From positions 82,073,816 through 82,137,815 of the forward strand of contig CM072801.1 in the NCBI GenBank assembly GCA_037013495.1: a stretch of 64,000 nucleotides of DNA, written 5' to 3'. The notes beneath the pieces were generated by a model, which had not been told where the DNA came from, did no database searches, and was given only the letters and a program-made list of their open reading frames with translations. The DNA is from Hippophae tibetana. Taxonomy: Eukaryota; Streptophyta; Magnoliopsida; Rosales; Elaeagnaceae. Of the stretch, positions 51,466 to 63,829 are shown one piece after another. Both the position numbers and the translations under genes were made by a program. Position 1 is the stretch's first letter. Every line of letters begins with the position of its first letter.

Positions 51466-54400
51466 TTGGTCATTAAATCTGTATTCTTCCTAAAAAACTA
51501 TGGGAGCAGAAAAAAGAAAGGGGCTAGTTTTCATAATTTCAAAAATAACAAAACATTTGATGAATCAGACTTCCAACATCAAATGACCATAACTTTTGAC
51601 TGGGGTATTGTAACGACTATTATAATATATCAAATCGGAGCTCGTCTCGATCCATACAATAATTGTTGGCCTCCGAATGGAACCTGATTTCTGTACCCAA
51701 ATTCCATCGTTTACATAACTTATCGAGGGTTTTAAGATTTTGTCGTAAATTTGCGGTTTACTTACCTTCGATATGATTCAATAGATCTGTCAATGAGATA
51801 TTGGATCCGACAAAGGATTCTTCATTTATTTGGTCATTAAATCTGTATTCTTCCTAAAACGTATGGGAGCAGAAAAAGAAAGGGGCTAGTTTTCATAAAT
51901 TCAAAAATAACAAAACATTTGATGAATCAGACTTCCAACATCAAATGACTATAACTTTTGACTGGGGTATTGTAACGACTATTATAATATATCAAATCGG
52001 AGCTCGTCTCGATCCATACAATAATTGTTGGCCTCGGAATGGAACCTGATTTCTGTACCCAAATTCCATCGTTTACATTACTTATCGAGGGTTTTAAGAT
52101 TTTTTCGTAAATTTGCGGTTTACTTACCTTCGATATGATTCAATAGAGCTGTCAATGAGATATTGGTTCCGACAAAGGTTTCTTTATTTATTTGGTCATT
52201 AACTCTGTATTTTTCCTAAAAAACTATGGGAGTAGAAAAAGAAAGGGGCAAGTTTTCAAAACTTCAAAAATACGAAAACATTTGATGAATCAGACTTCCA
52301 ACATCAAATGACCATAACTTTTAACTAGGGTATCGTAACGATTATTATAATATATCAAAATCGGAGCTCGTCTCGATCCATACAATAATTGTTGGCCTAT
52401 CATTGGAACCTAATTTCCGTACCCAAATTCCATCGTTTACATAACTTATCGAGGGTTTGAAGATTTTGTCGTAAATTTCCGGTTTACTTACTTTCGATTT
52501 GAATCAATAGAGCTGTAAATTAGATATTGGATCCGACAAAGGTTTCTTTATTTATTTGGTCATTAAATCTGTATTCTTCCTAAAAACGTATGGGAGCAGA
52601 AAAAGAAAGGGGCTAGTTTTCATAATTTCAAAAATAACAAAACATTTGATGAATCAGACTTCCAACATCAAATGACCATAACTTTTGACTTTGGTATTGT
52701 AACGACTATTATAATATATCAAATCGGAGCTCGTCTCGATCCATACAATAATTGTTGGCCTCCGAATGGAACCTGATTTCTGTACCCAAATTCCATCGTT
52801 TACATAACTTATCAAGGGTTTTAAGATTTTGTCGTAAATTTGCGGTTTACTTACCTTCGATATGATTCAATAGAGCTGTCAATGAGATATTGGTTCCGAC
52901 AAAGGTTTCTTTATTTATTTGGTCATTAACTCTGTATTTTTCCTAAAAAACTATGGGAGTAGAAAAAGAAAGGGGCAAGTTTTCAAAACTTCAAAAATAC
53001 GAAAACATTTGATGAATCAAACTTCCAACATCAAATGACCATAACTTTTAACTAGGGTATCGTAACGATTATTATAATATATCAAAATCGGTGCTCGTCT
53101 CGATCCATACAATAATTGTTGGCCTAGCATTGGAACCTGATATCCGTACCCAAATTCCATCGTTTACATAACTTATCGAGGGTTTGAAGATTTTGTCGTA
53201 AATTTGCGGTTTACTTACCTTCGATATGATTCAATAGATCTGTCAATGAGATATAGGTTCCGACAAAGGTTTCTATATTTATTTGGTCATTAAATCTGTA
53301 TTCTTCCTAAAAAACTATGGGAGCAGAAAAAAGAAAGGGGCTAGTTTTCATAATTTCAAAAATAACAAAACATTTGATGAATCAGACTACCAACATCAAA
53401 TGACCATAACTTTTGACTGGGGTATCGTAACGACTATTGAAATATATCAAAATCGGAGCTTGTCTCGATCCATACAATAATTGTTGGCCTAGCATTGGAA
53501 CCTAATTTCCGTACCCAAATTCCATCGTTTACATAAGTTATCGAGGGTTTGAAGATTTTGTCGTAAATTTCCAGTTTACTTACTTTCGATTTGAATCAAT
53601 AGAGCTGTAAATGAGATATTGGATCCGACAAAGGTTTCTTTATTTATTTGGTCATTAAATCTGTATTCTTCCTAAAAACGTATGGGAGCAGAAAAAGAAA
53701 GGGGCTAGTTTTCATAATTTCAAAAATAACAAAACATTTGATGAATCAGACTTCCAACATCAAATGACCATAACTTTTGACTGGGGTATTGTAACGACTA
53801 TTATAATATATCAAATCGGAGCTCGTCTCGATCCATACAATAATTGTTGGCCTCCGAATGGAACCTGATTTCTGTACCCAAATTCCATCGTTTACATAAC
53901 TTATCGAGGGTTTTAAGATTTTGTCGTAAATTTGCGGTTTACTTACCTTCGATATGATTCAATAGAGCTGTCAATGAGATATTGGTTCCGACAAAGGTTT
54001 CTTTATTTATTTGGTCATTAACTCTGTATTTTTCCTAAAAAACTAGGGGAGTAGAAAAAGAAAGGGGCAAGTTTTCAAAACTTCAAAAATACGAAAACAT
54101 TTGATGAATCAGACTTCCAACATCAAATGACCATAACTTTTAACTAGGGTATCGTAACGATTATTATAATATATCAAAATCGGAGCTCGTCTCGATCCAT
54201 ACAATAATTGTTGGCCTAGCATTGGAACCTGATATCCGTACCCAAATTCCATCGTTTACATAACTTATCGAGGGTTTGAAGATTTTGTCGTTAATTTCCG
54301 GTTTACTTACTTTCGATTTGAATCAATAGAGCTGTAAATGCGATATTGGATCCGACAAAGGTTTCTTTATTTATTTGGTCAATAAATCTGTATTCTTCCT

Positions 54401-56918
54401 AAAAAACTATGGGAGGAGAAAAAGAAAGGGGCTAGTTTTCATAATTTTAAAAATAACAAAACATTTGTTGAATCAGATTTCCAACATCAAATGACCATAA
54501 CTTTTGACTCGGTAACGTAACGACTATTATAATATATCAAATCGGAGCTCGTCTCGATCCATACAATAATTGTTGGAGTTGGAATGGAACCTGATTTCTA
54601 TACCCAAATTCCATCGTTTACATAAATTATCGAGGGTTTTAAGATTTTGTCGTAAATTTGCGGTTTACTTACCTTCGATATGATTCAATAGAACTGTCAA
54701 TGAGATATTGGTTCCGACAAAGGTTTCTTTATTTATTTGGTCATTAACTCTGTATTTTTCCTAAAAAACTATGGGAGTAGAAAAAGAAAGGGGCAAGTTT
54801 TCAAAACTTCAAAAATACGAAAACATTTGATGAATCAAACTTCCAACATCAAATGACCATAACTTTTAACTAGGGTATCGTAACGATTATTATAATATAT
54901 CAAAATCGGAGCTCGTCTCGATCCATACAATAATTGTTGGCCTAGCATTGGAACCTGATATCCGTACCCAAATTCTATCGTTTACATAACTTATCGAGGG
55001 TTTGAAGATTTTGTCGTAAATTTGCGGTTTACTTACCTTCGATATGATTCAATAGATCTGTCAATGAGATATAGGTTCCGACAAAGGTTTCTATATTTAT
55101 TTGGTCATTAAATCTGTATTCTTCCTAAAAAACTATGGGAGCAGAAAAAAGAAAGGGGCTAGTTTTCATAATTTCAAAAATAACAAAACATTTGATGAAT
55201 CAGACTTCCAACATCAAATGACCATAACTTTTGACTGGGGTATCGTAACGACTATTGAAATATATCAAAATCGGAGCTCGTCTCGATCCATACAATAATT
55301 GTTGGCCTAGCATTGGAACCTAATTTCCGTACCCAAATTCCATCGTTTACATAACTTATCGAGGGTTTCAAGATTTTGTCGTAAATTTCCAGTTTACTTA
55401 CTTTCGATTTGAATCAATAGAGCTGTAAATTAGATATTGGATCCGACAAAGGTTTCTTTAATTATTTGGTCATTAAATCTGTATTCTTCCTAAAAACGTA
55501 TGGGAGCAGAAAAAGAAAGGGGCTAGTTTTCATAATTTCAAAAATAACAAAACATTTGATGAATCAGACTTCCAACATCAAATGACCATAACTTTTGACT
55601 GGGGTATTGTAACGACTATTATAATATATCAAATCGGAGCTCGTCTCGATCCATACAATAATTGTTGGCCTCCGAATGGAACCTGATTTCTGTACCCAAA
55701 TTCCATCGTTTACATAACTTATCGAGGGTTTTAAGATTTTGTCGTAAATTTGCGGTTTACTTACCTTCGATATGATTCAATAGAGCTGTCAATGAGATAT
55801 TGGTTCCGACAAAGGTTTCTTTATTTATTTGGTCATTAACTCTGTATTTTTCCTAAAAAACTATGGGAGTAGAAAAAGAAAGGGGCAAGTTTTCAAAACT
55901 TCAAAAATACGAAAACATTTGATGAATCAGACTTCCAACATCAAATGACCATAACTTTTAACTAGGGTATCGTAACGATTATTATAATATATCAAAATCG
56001 GAGCTCGTCTCGATCCATACAATAATTGTTGGCCTATCATTGGAACCTGATATCCGTACCCAAATTCCATCGTTTACATAACTTATCGAGAGTTTGAAGA
56101 TTTTGTCGTAAATTTCCGGTTTACTTACTTTCGATTTGAATCAATAGAGCTGTAAATGAGATATTGGATCCGACAAAGGTTTCTTTATTTATTTGGTCAA
56201 TAAATCTGTATTCTTCCTAAAAAACTATGGGAGGAGAAAAAGAAAGGGGCTAGTTTTCATAATTATAAAAATAACAAAACATTTGTTGAATCAGATTTCC
56301 AACATCAAATGACCATAACTTTTGACTCGGTAACGTAACGACTATTATAATATATCAAATCGGAGCTCATCTCGATCCATACAATAATTGTTGGCCTTGG
56401 AATGGAACCTGATTTCTGTAACCAAATTCCATCGTTTACATAACTTATCGAGGGTTTTAAGATTTTGTCGTAAATTTGCGGTTTACTTACCTTCGATATG
56501 ATTCAATAGAGCTGTCAATGAGATATTGGTTCCGACAAAGGTTTCTTTATTTATTTGGTCATTAACTCTCTATTTTTCCTAAAAAACTATGGGAGTAGAA
56601 AAAGAAAGGGGCAAGGTTTCAAAACATCAAAAATACGAAAACATTTGATGAATCAAACTTCCAACATCAAATGACCATAACTTTTAACTAGGGTATCGTA
56701 ACGATTATTATAATATATCAAAATCGGAGCTCGTCTCGATCCATACAATAATTGTTGGCCTAGCATTGGAACCTGATATCCGTACCCAAATTCCACCGTT
56801 TACATAACTTATCGAGGGTTTGAAGATTTTGTCGTAAATTTGCGGTTTACTTACCTTCGATATGATTCAATAGATCTGTCAATGAGATATAGGTTCCGAC
56901 AAAGGTTTCTATATTTAT
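51466..56918 (+). repeat. 5-mer higher-order repeat, 3 copies (1,817, 1,818, 1,818 bp)
   Basis: Units start at 51,466, 53,283 and 55,101. The order within a unit is a (ctatattt, aaaaaagaaagg), b (gactggggtattgtaacg, cctccgaatgg), c (ttaactaggg, aacgattatt, gatatccg), d (gactcggtaacg, gagttggaatgg or ccttggaatgg) and e (ttaactaggg, aacgattatt, gatatccg, then gatatagg). Copy 1 departs from this order in places. For example, its a monomer carries the type b start, and gatattggatcc with ggattcttcat appears at about 51,800. Confidence 0.82.
55594..55956 (+). repeat. Representative type B monomer (363 bp)
   Basis: This monomer is an example of subfamily B. It carries the cctccgaatgg member of a variable motif (cctcgg, ccttgg, cctcag or cctccg followed by aatgg). 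It also has ttctgtaccc, tttgcggtttacttac, ccttcgatatgattc, gtcaatgagatattgg and ttccgac in place of the BamHI-containing form. Type A and B monomers alternate irregularly through the window and are joined in hybrids, so they evolve together in one array. Confidence 0.88.
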
Positions 56919-58372
56919 TTGGTCATTAAATCTGTATTCTTCCTAAAAAACTATGGGAGCACAAAAAAGAAAGGGGCTAGTTTTCATAATTTCAAAAATA
57001 ACAAAACATTTGATGAATCAGACTACCAACATCAAATGACCATAACTTTTGACTGGGGTATCGTAACGACTATTGAAATATATCAAAATCGGAGCTCGTC
57101 TCGATCCATACAATAATTGTTGGCCTAGCATTGGAACCTAATTTCCGTACCCAAATTCCATCGTTTACATAACTTATCGAGGGTTTGAAGATTTTGTCGT
57201 AAATTTCCAGTTTACTTACTTTCGATTTGAATCAATAGAGCTGTAAATGAGATATTGGATCCGACAAAGGTTTCTTTATTTATTTGGTCATTAAATCTGT
57301 ATTCTTCCTAAAAACGTATGGGAGCAGAAAAAGAAAGGGGCTAGTTTTCATAATTTCAAAAATAACAAAACATTTGATGAATCACACTTCCAACATCAAA
57401 TGACCATAACTTTTGACTGGGGTATTGTAACGACTATTATAATATATCAAATCGGAGCTCGTCTCGATCCATACAATAATTGTTGGCCTCGGAATGGAAC
57501 CTGATTTCTGTACCCAAATTCCATCGTTTACATAACTTATCGAGGGTTTTAAGATTTTGTCGTAAATTTGCGGTTTACTTACCTTCGATATGATTCAATA
57601 GAGCTGTCAATGAGATATTGGTTCCGACAAAGGTTTCTTTATTTATTTGGTCATTAACTCTGTATTTTTCCTAAAAAACTATGGGAGTAGAAAAAGAAAG
57701 GGGCAAGTTTTCAAAACTTCAAAAATACGAAAACATTTGATGAATCAGACTTCCAACATCAAATGACCATAACTTTTAACTAGGGTATCGTAACGATTAT
57801 TATAATATATCAAAATCGGAGCTCGTCTCGATCCATACAATAATTGTTGGCCTAGCATTGGAACCTGATATCCGTACCCAAATTCCATCGTTTACATAAC
57901 TTATCGAGGGTTTGAAGATTTTGTCGTAAATTTCCGGTTTACTTACTTTCGATTTGAATCAATAGAGCTGTAAATGCGATATTGGATCCGACAAAGGTTT
58001 CTTTATTGATTTGGTCAATAAATCTGTATTCTTCCTAAAAAACTATGGGAGGAGAAAAAGAAAGGGGCTAGTTTTCATAATTTTAAAAATAACAAAACAT
58101 TTGTTGAATCAGATTTCCAACATCAAATGACCATAACTTTTGACTCGGTAACGTAACGACTATTATAATATATCAAATCGGAGCTCGTCTCGATCCATAC
58201 AATAATTGTTGGAGTTGGAATGGAACCTGATTTCTGTACCCAAATTCCATCGTTTACATAACTTATCGAGGGTTTTAAGATTTTGTCGTAAATTTGCGGT
58301 TTACTTACCTTCGATATTATTCAATAAAACTGTCAATGAGATATTGGTTCCGACAAAGGTTTCTTTATTTAT
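56919..58372 (+). repeat. Shortened 5-mer unit (4 monomers, 1,454 bp)
   Basis: The unit starts like its neighbours, but the next in-phase start comes after only 1,454 bp. The gagttggaatgg (d) monomer at about 58,206 runs directly into the a-type end with ggtcattaaatctg and aaaaaagaaagg near 58,373. This fuses d to a and removes the e monomer. Confidence 0.82.
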
Positions 58373-59464
58373 TTGGTCATTAAATCTGTATTCTTCCTAA
58401 AAAACTATGGGAGCAGAAAAAAGAAAGGGGCTAGTTTTCATAATTTCAAAAATAACAAAACATTTGATGAATCAGACTTCCAACATCAAATGACCATAAC
58501 TTTTGACTGGGGTATCGTAACGACTATTGAAATATATCAAAATCGGAGCTCGTCTCGATCCATACAATAATTGTTGGCCTAGCATTGGAACCTAATTTCC
58601 GTACCCAAATTCCATCGTTTACATAACTTATCGAGGGTTTCAAGATTTTGTCGTAAATTTCCAGTTTACTTACTTTCGATTTGAATCAATAGAGCTGTAA
58701 ATTAGATATTGGATCCGACAAAGGTTTCTTTATTTATTTGGTCATTAAATCTGTATTCTTCCTAAAAACGTATGGGAGCAGAAAAAGAAAGGGGCTAGTT
58801 TTCATAATTTCAAAAATAACAAAACATTTGATGAATCAGACTTCCAACATCAAATGACCATAACTTTTGACTGGGGTATTGTAACGACTATTATAATATA
58901 TCAAATCGGAGCTCGTCTCGATCCATACAATAATTGTTGGCCTCCGAATGGAACCTGATTTCTGTACCCAAATTCCATCGTTTACATAACTTAACGAGGG
59001 TTTTAAGATTTTGTCGTAAATTTGCGGTTTACTTACCTTCGATATGATTCAATAGAGCTGTCAATGAGATATTGGTTCCGACAAAGGTTTCTTTATTTAT
59101 TTGGTCATTAACTCTGTATTTTTCCTAAAAAACTATGGGAGTAGAAAAAGAAAGGGGCAAGTTTTCAAAACTTCAAAAATACGAAAACATTTGATGAATC
59201 AAACTTCCAACATCAAATGACCATAACTTTTAACTAGGGTATCGTAACGATTATTATAATATATCAAAATCGGAGCTCGTCTCGATCCATACAATAATTG
59301 TTGGCCTAGCATTGGAACCTGATATCCGTACCCAAATTCCATCGTTTACATAACTTATCGAGGGTTTGAAGATTTTGTCGTAAATTTGCGGTTTACTTAC
59401 CTTCGATATGATTCAATAGATCTGTCAATGAGATATAGGTTCCGACAAAGGTTTCTATATTTAT
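58373..59464 (+). repeat. Shortened 5-mer unit (3 monomers, 1,092 bp)
   Basis: Only three monomers separate this start from the next equivalent start at 59,465. The order is a, b, then an e-type monomer with gatatccg, tttgcgg and gatatagg, so c and d are missing or fused. The neighbouring b monomer carries cttaacgaggg near 58,992. Confidence 0.8.
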
Positions 59465-62010
59465 TTGGTCATTAAATCTGTATTCTTCCTAAAAAAACTA
59501 TGGGAGCAGAAAAAAGAAAGGGGCTAGTTTTCATAATTTCAAAAATAACAAAACATTTGATGAATCAGACTTCCAACATCAAATGACCATAACTTTTAAC
59601 TGGGGTATCGTAACGACTATTGAAATATATCAAAATCGGAGCTCGTCTCGATCCATACAATAATTGTTGGCCTAGCAATGGAACCTAATTTCCGTACCCA
59701 AATTCCATCTTTTACATAACTTATCGAGGGTTTGAAGATTTTGTCGTAAATTTCCAGTTTACTTACTTTCGATTTGAATCAATAGAGCTGTAAATGAGAT
59801 ATTGGATCCGACAAAGGATTCTTTATTTATTTGGTCATTAAATCTGTATTCTTCCTAAAAACGTATGGGAGCAGAAAAAGAAAGGGGCTAGTTTTCATAA
59901 ATTCAAAAATAACAAAACATTTGATGAATTAGACTTCCAACATCAAATGACTATAACTTTTGACTGGGGTATTGTAACGACTATTATAATATATCAAATC
60001 GGAGCTCGTCTCGATCCATACAATAAATGTTGACCTCGGAATGGAACCTGATTTCTGTACCCAAATTCCATCGTTTACATAACTTATCGAGGGTTTTAAG
60101 ATTTTGTCGTAAATTTGCGGTTTACTTACCTTCGATATGATTCAATAGAGCTGTCAATGAGATATTGGTTCCGACAAAGGTTTCTTTATTTATTTGGTCA
60201 TTAAGTCTGTATTTTTCCTAAAAAACTATGGGAGTAGAAAAAGAAAGGGGCAAGTTTTCAAAACTTCAAAAATACGAAAACATTTGATGAATCAGACTTC
60301 CAACATCAAATGACCATAACTTTTAACTAGGGTATCGTAACGATTATTATAATATATCAAAGTCGGAGCTCGTCTCGATCCATACAATAATTGTTGGCCT
60401 ATCATTGGAACCTGATATCCGTACCCAAATTCCATCGTTTACATAACTTATCGAGGGTTTGAAGATTTTGTCGTAAATTTCCGGTTTACTTACTTTCGAT
60501 TTGAATCAATAGAGCTGTAAATTAGATATTGGATCCGACAAAGGTTTCTTTATTTATTTGGTCATTAAATCTGTATTCTTCCTAAAAACGTATGGGAGGA
60601 GAAAAAGAAAGGGGCTAGTTTTCATAATTTCAAAAATAACAAAACATTTGATGAATCAGACTTCCAACATCAAATGACCATAACTTTTGACTGGGGTATT
60701 GTAACGACTATTATAATATATCAAATCGGAGCTCGTCTCGATCCATACAATAATTGTTGGCCTCGGAATGGAACCTGATTTCTGTACCCAAATTCCATCG
60801 TTTACATAACTTATCGAGGGTTTTAAGATTTTGTCGTAAATTTGCGGTTTACTTACCTTCGATATGATTCAATAGAGCTGTCAATGAGATATTGGTTCCG
60901 ACAAAGGTTTCTTTATTTATTTGGTCATTAACTCTGTATTTTTCCTAAAAAACTAGGGGAGTAGAAAAAGAAAGGGGCAAGTTTTCAAAACTTCAAAAAT
61001 ACGAAAACATTTGATGAATCAGACTTCCAACATCAAATGACCATAACTTTTAACTAGGGTATCGTAACGATTATTATAATATATCAAAATCGGAGCTCGT
61101 CTCGATCCATACAATAATTGTTGGCCTAGCATTGGAACCTGATATCCGTACCCAAATTCCATCGTTTACATAACTTATCGAGGGTTTGAAGATTTTGTCG
61201 TTAATTTCCGGTTTACTTACTTTCGATTTGAATCAATAGAGCTGTAAATGCGATATTGGATCCGACAAAGGTTTCTTTATTTATTTGGTCAATAAATCTG
61301 TATTCTTCCTAAAAAACTATGGGAGGAGAAAAAGAAAGGGGCTAGTTTTCATAATTTTAAAAATAACAAAACATTTGTTGAATCAAATTTCCAACATCAA
61401 ATGACCATAACTTTTGACTCGGTAACGTAACGACTATTATAATATATCAAATCGGAGCTCGTCTCGATCCATACAATAATTGTTGGCCTCCGAATGGAAC
61501 CTGATTTCTGTACCCAAATTCCATCGTTTACATAACTTATCGAGGGTTTTAAGATTTTGTCGTAAATTTGCGGTTTACTTACCTTCGATATGATTCAATA
61601 GAGCTGTCAATGAGATATTGGTTCCGACAAAGGTTTCTTTATTTATTTGGTCATTAACTCTGTATTTTTCCTAAAAAACTATGGGAGTAGAAAAAGAAAG
61701 GGGCAAGTTTTCAAAACTTCAAAAATACGAAAACATTTGATGAATCAAACTTCCAACATCAAATGACCATAACTTTTAACTAGGGTATCGTAACGATTAT
61801 TATAATATATCAAAATCGGAGCTCGTCTCGATCCATACAATAATTGTTGGCCTAGCATTGGAACCTGATATCCGTACCCAAATTCCATCGTTTACATAAC
61901 TTATCGAGGGGTTGAAGATTTTGTCGTAAATTTGCGGTTTACTTACCTTCGATATGATTCAATAGATCTGTCAATGAGATATAGGTTCCGACAAAGGTTT
62001 CTATATTTAT
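59465..62010 (+). repeat. Lengthened unit (7 monomers, 2,546 bp)
   Basis: The start has seven A residues in cctaaaaaaactatg, a private variant shared only with the next unit at 62,011. Other shared variants are ttaactggggtatcg, cctagcaatgg, ccatcttttac, ggattctttatt, cataaattc and caataaatgttg. The unit holds two extra monomers relative to the 5-mer. Around 60.95-61.4 kb it carries the aactaggggag variant otherwise seen at 54,041. Confidence 0.82.
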
Positions 62011-63829
62011 TTGGTCATTAAATCTGTATTCTTCCTAAAAAAACTATGGGAGCAGAAAAAAGAAAGGGGCTAGTTTTCATAATTTCAAAAATAACAAAAC
62101 ATTTGATGAATCAGACTTCCAACATCAAATGACCATAACTTTTAACTGGGGTATCGTAACGACTATTGAAATATATCAAAATCGGAGCTCGTCTCGATCC
62201 ATACAATAATTGTTGGCCTAGCAATGGAACCTAATTTCCGTACCCAAATTCCATCTTTTACATAACTTATCGAGGGTTTGAAGATTTTGTCGTAAATTTC
62301 CAGTTTACTTACTTTCGATTTGAATCAATAGAGCTGTAAATGAGATATTGGATCCGACAAAGGATTCTTTATTTATTTGGTCATTAAATCTGTATTCTTC
62401 CTAAAAACGTATGGGAGCAGAAAAAGAAAGGGGCTAGTTTTCATAAATTCAAAAATAACAAAACATTTGATGAATCAGACTTCCAACATCAAATGACTAT
62501 AACTTTTGACTGGGGTATTGTAACGACTATTATAATATATCAAATCGGAGCTCGTCTCGATCCATACAATAAATGTTGGCCTCGGAATGGAACCTGATTT
62601 CTGTACCCAAATTCCATCGTTTACATAACTTATCGAGGGTTTTAAGATTTTGTCGTAAATTTGCGGTTTACTTACCTTCGATATGATTCAATAGAGCTGT
62701 CAATGAGATATTGGTTCCGACAAAGGTTTCTTTATTTATTTGGTCATTAACTCTGTATTTTTCCTAAAAAACTATGGGAGTAGAAAAAGAAAGGGGCAAG
62801 TTTTCAAAACTTCAAAAATACGAAAACATTTGATGAATCAGACTTCCAACATCAAATGACCATAACTTTTAACTAGGGTATCGTAACGATTATTATAATA
62901 TATCAAAATCGGAGCTCGTCTCGATCCATACAATAATTTTTGGCCTATCATTGGAACCTGATATCCGTACCCAAATTCCATCGTTTACATAACTTATCGA
63001 GGGTTTGAAGATTTTGTCGTAAATTTCCGGTTTACTTACTTTCGATTTGAATCAATAGAGCTGTAAATGAGATATTGGATCCGACAAAGGTTTCTTTATT
63101 TATTTGGTCAATAAATCTGTATTCTTCCTAAAAAACTATGGGAGGAGAAAAAGAAAGGGGCTAGTTTTCATAATTTTAAAAATAACAAAACATTTGTTGA
63201 ATCAGATTTCCAACATCAAATGACCATAACTTTTGACTCGGTAACGTAACGACTATTATAATATATCAAATCGGAGCTCGTCTTGATCCATACAATAATT
63301 GTTGGCCTTGGAATGGAACCTGATTTCTGTAACCAAATTCCATCGTTTACATAACTTATCGAGGGTTTTCAGATTTTGTCGTAAATTTGCGGTTTACTTA
63401 CCTTCGATATGATTCAATAGAGCTGTCAATGAGATATTGGTTCCGACAAAGGTTTCTTTATTTATTTGGTCATTAACTCTATATTTTTCCTAAAAAACTA
63501 TGGGAGTAGAAAAAGAAAGGGGCAAGTTTTCAAAACATCAAAAATACGAAAACATTTGATGAATCAAACTTCCAACATCAAATGACCATAACTTTTAACT
63601 AGGGTATCGTAACGATTATTATAATATATCAAAATCGGAGCTCGTCTCGATCCATACAATAATTGTTGGCCTAGCATTGGAACCTGATATCCGTACCCAA
63701 ATTCCATCGTTTACATAACTTATCGAGGGTTTGAAGATTTTGTCGTAAATTTGCGGTTTACTTACCTTTGATATGATTCAATAGATCTATCAATGAGATA
63801 TAGGTTCCGACAAAGGTTTCTATATTTAT
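62011..63829 (+). repeat. 5-mer higher-order repeat unit, 1,819 bp
   Basis: This unit starts with the same seven-A variant as 59,465 and ends at the next in-phase start at 63,830. Its d monomer carries gtaaccaaattcc near 63,331, shared with the unit near 56,420, and its e monomer carries aacatcaaaaatac, also shared with that unit. A partial further unit runs from 63,830 to the window end. Confidence 0.8.
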
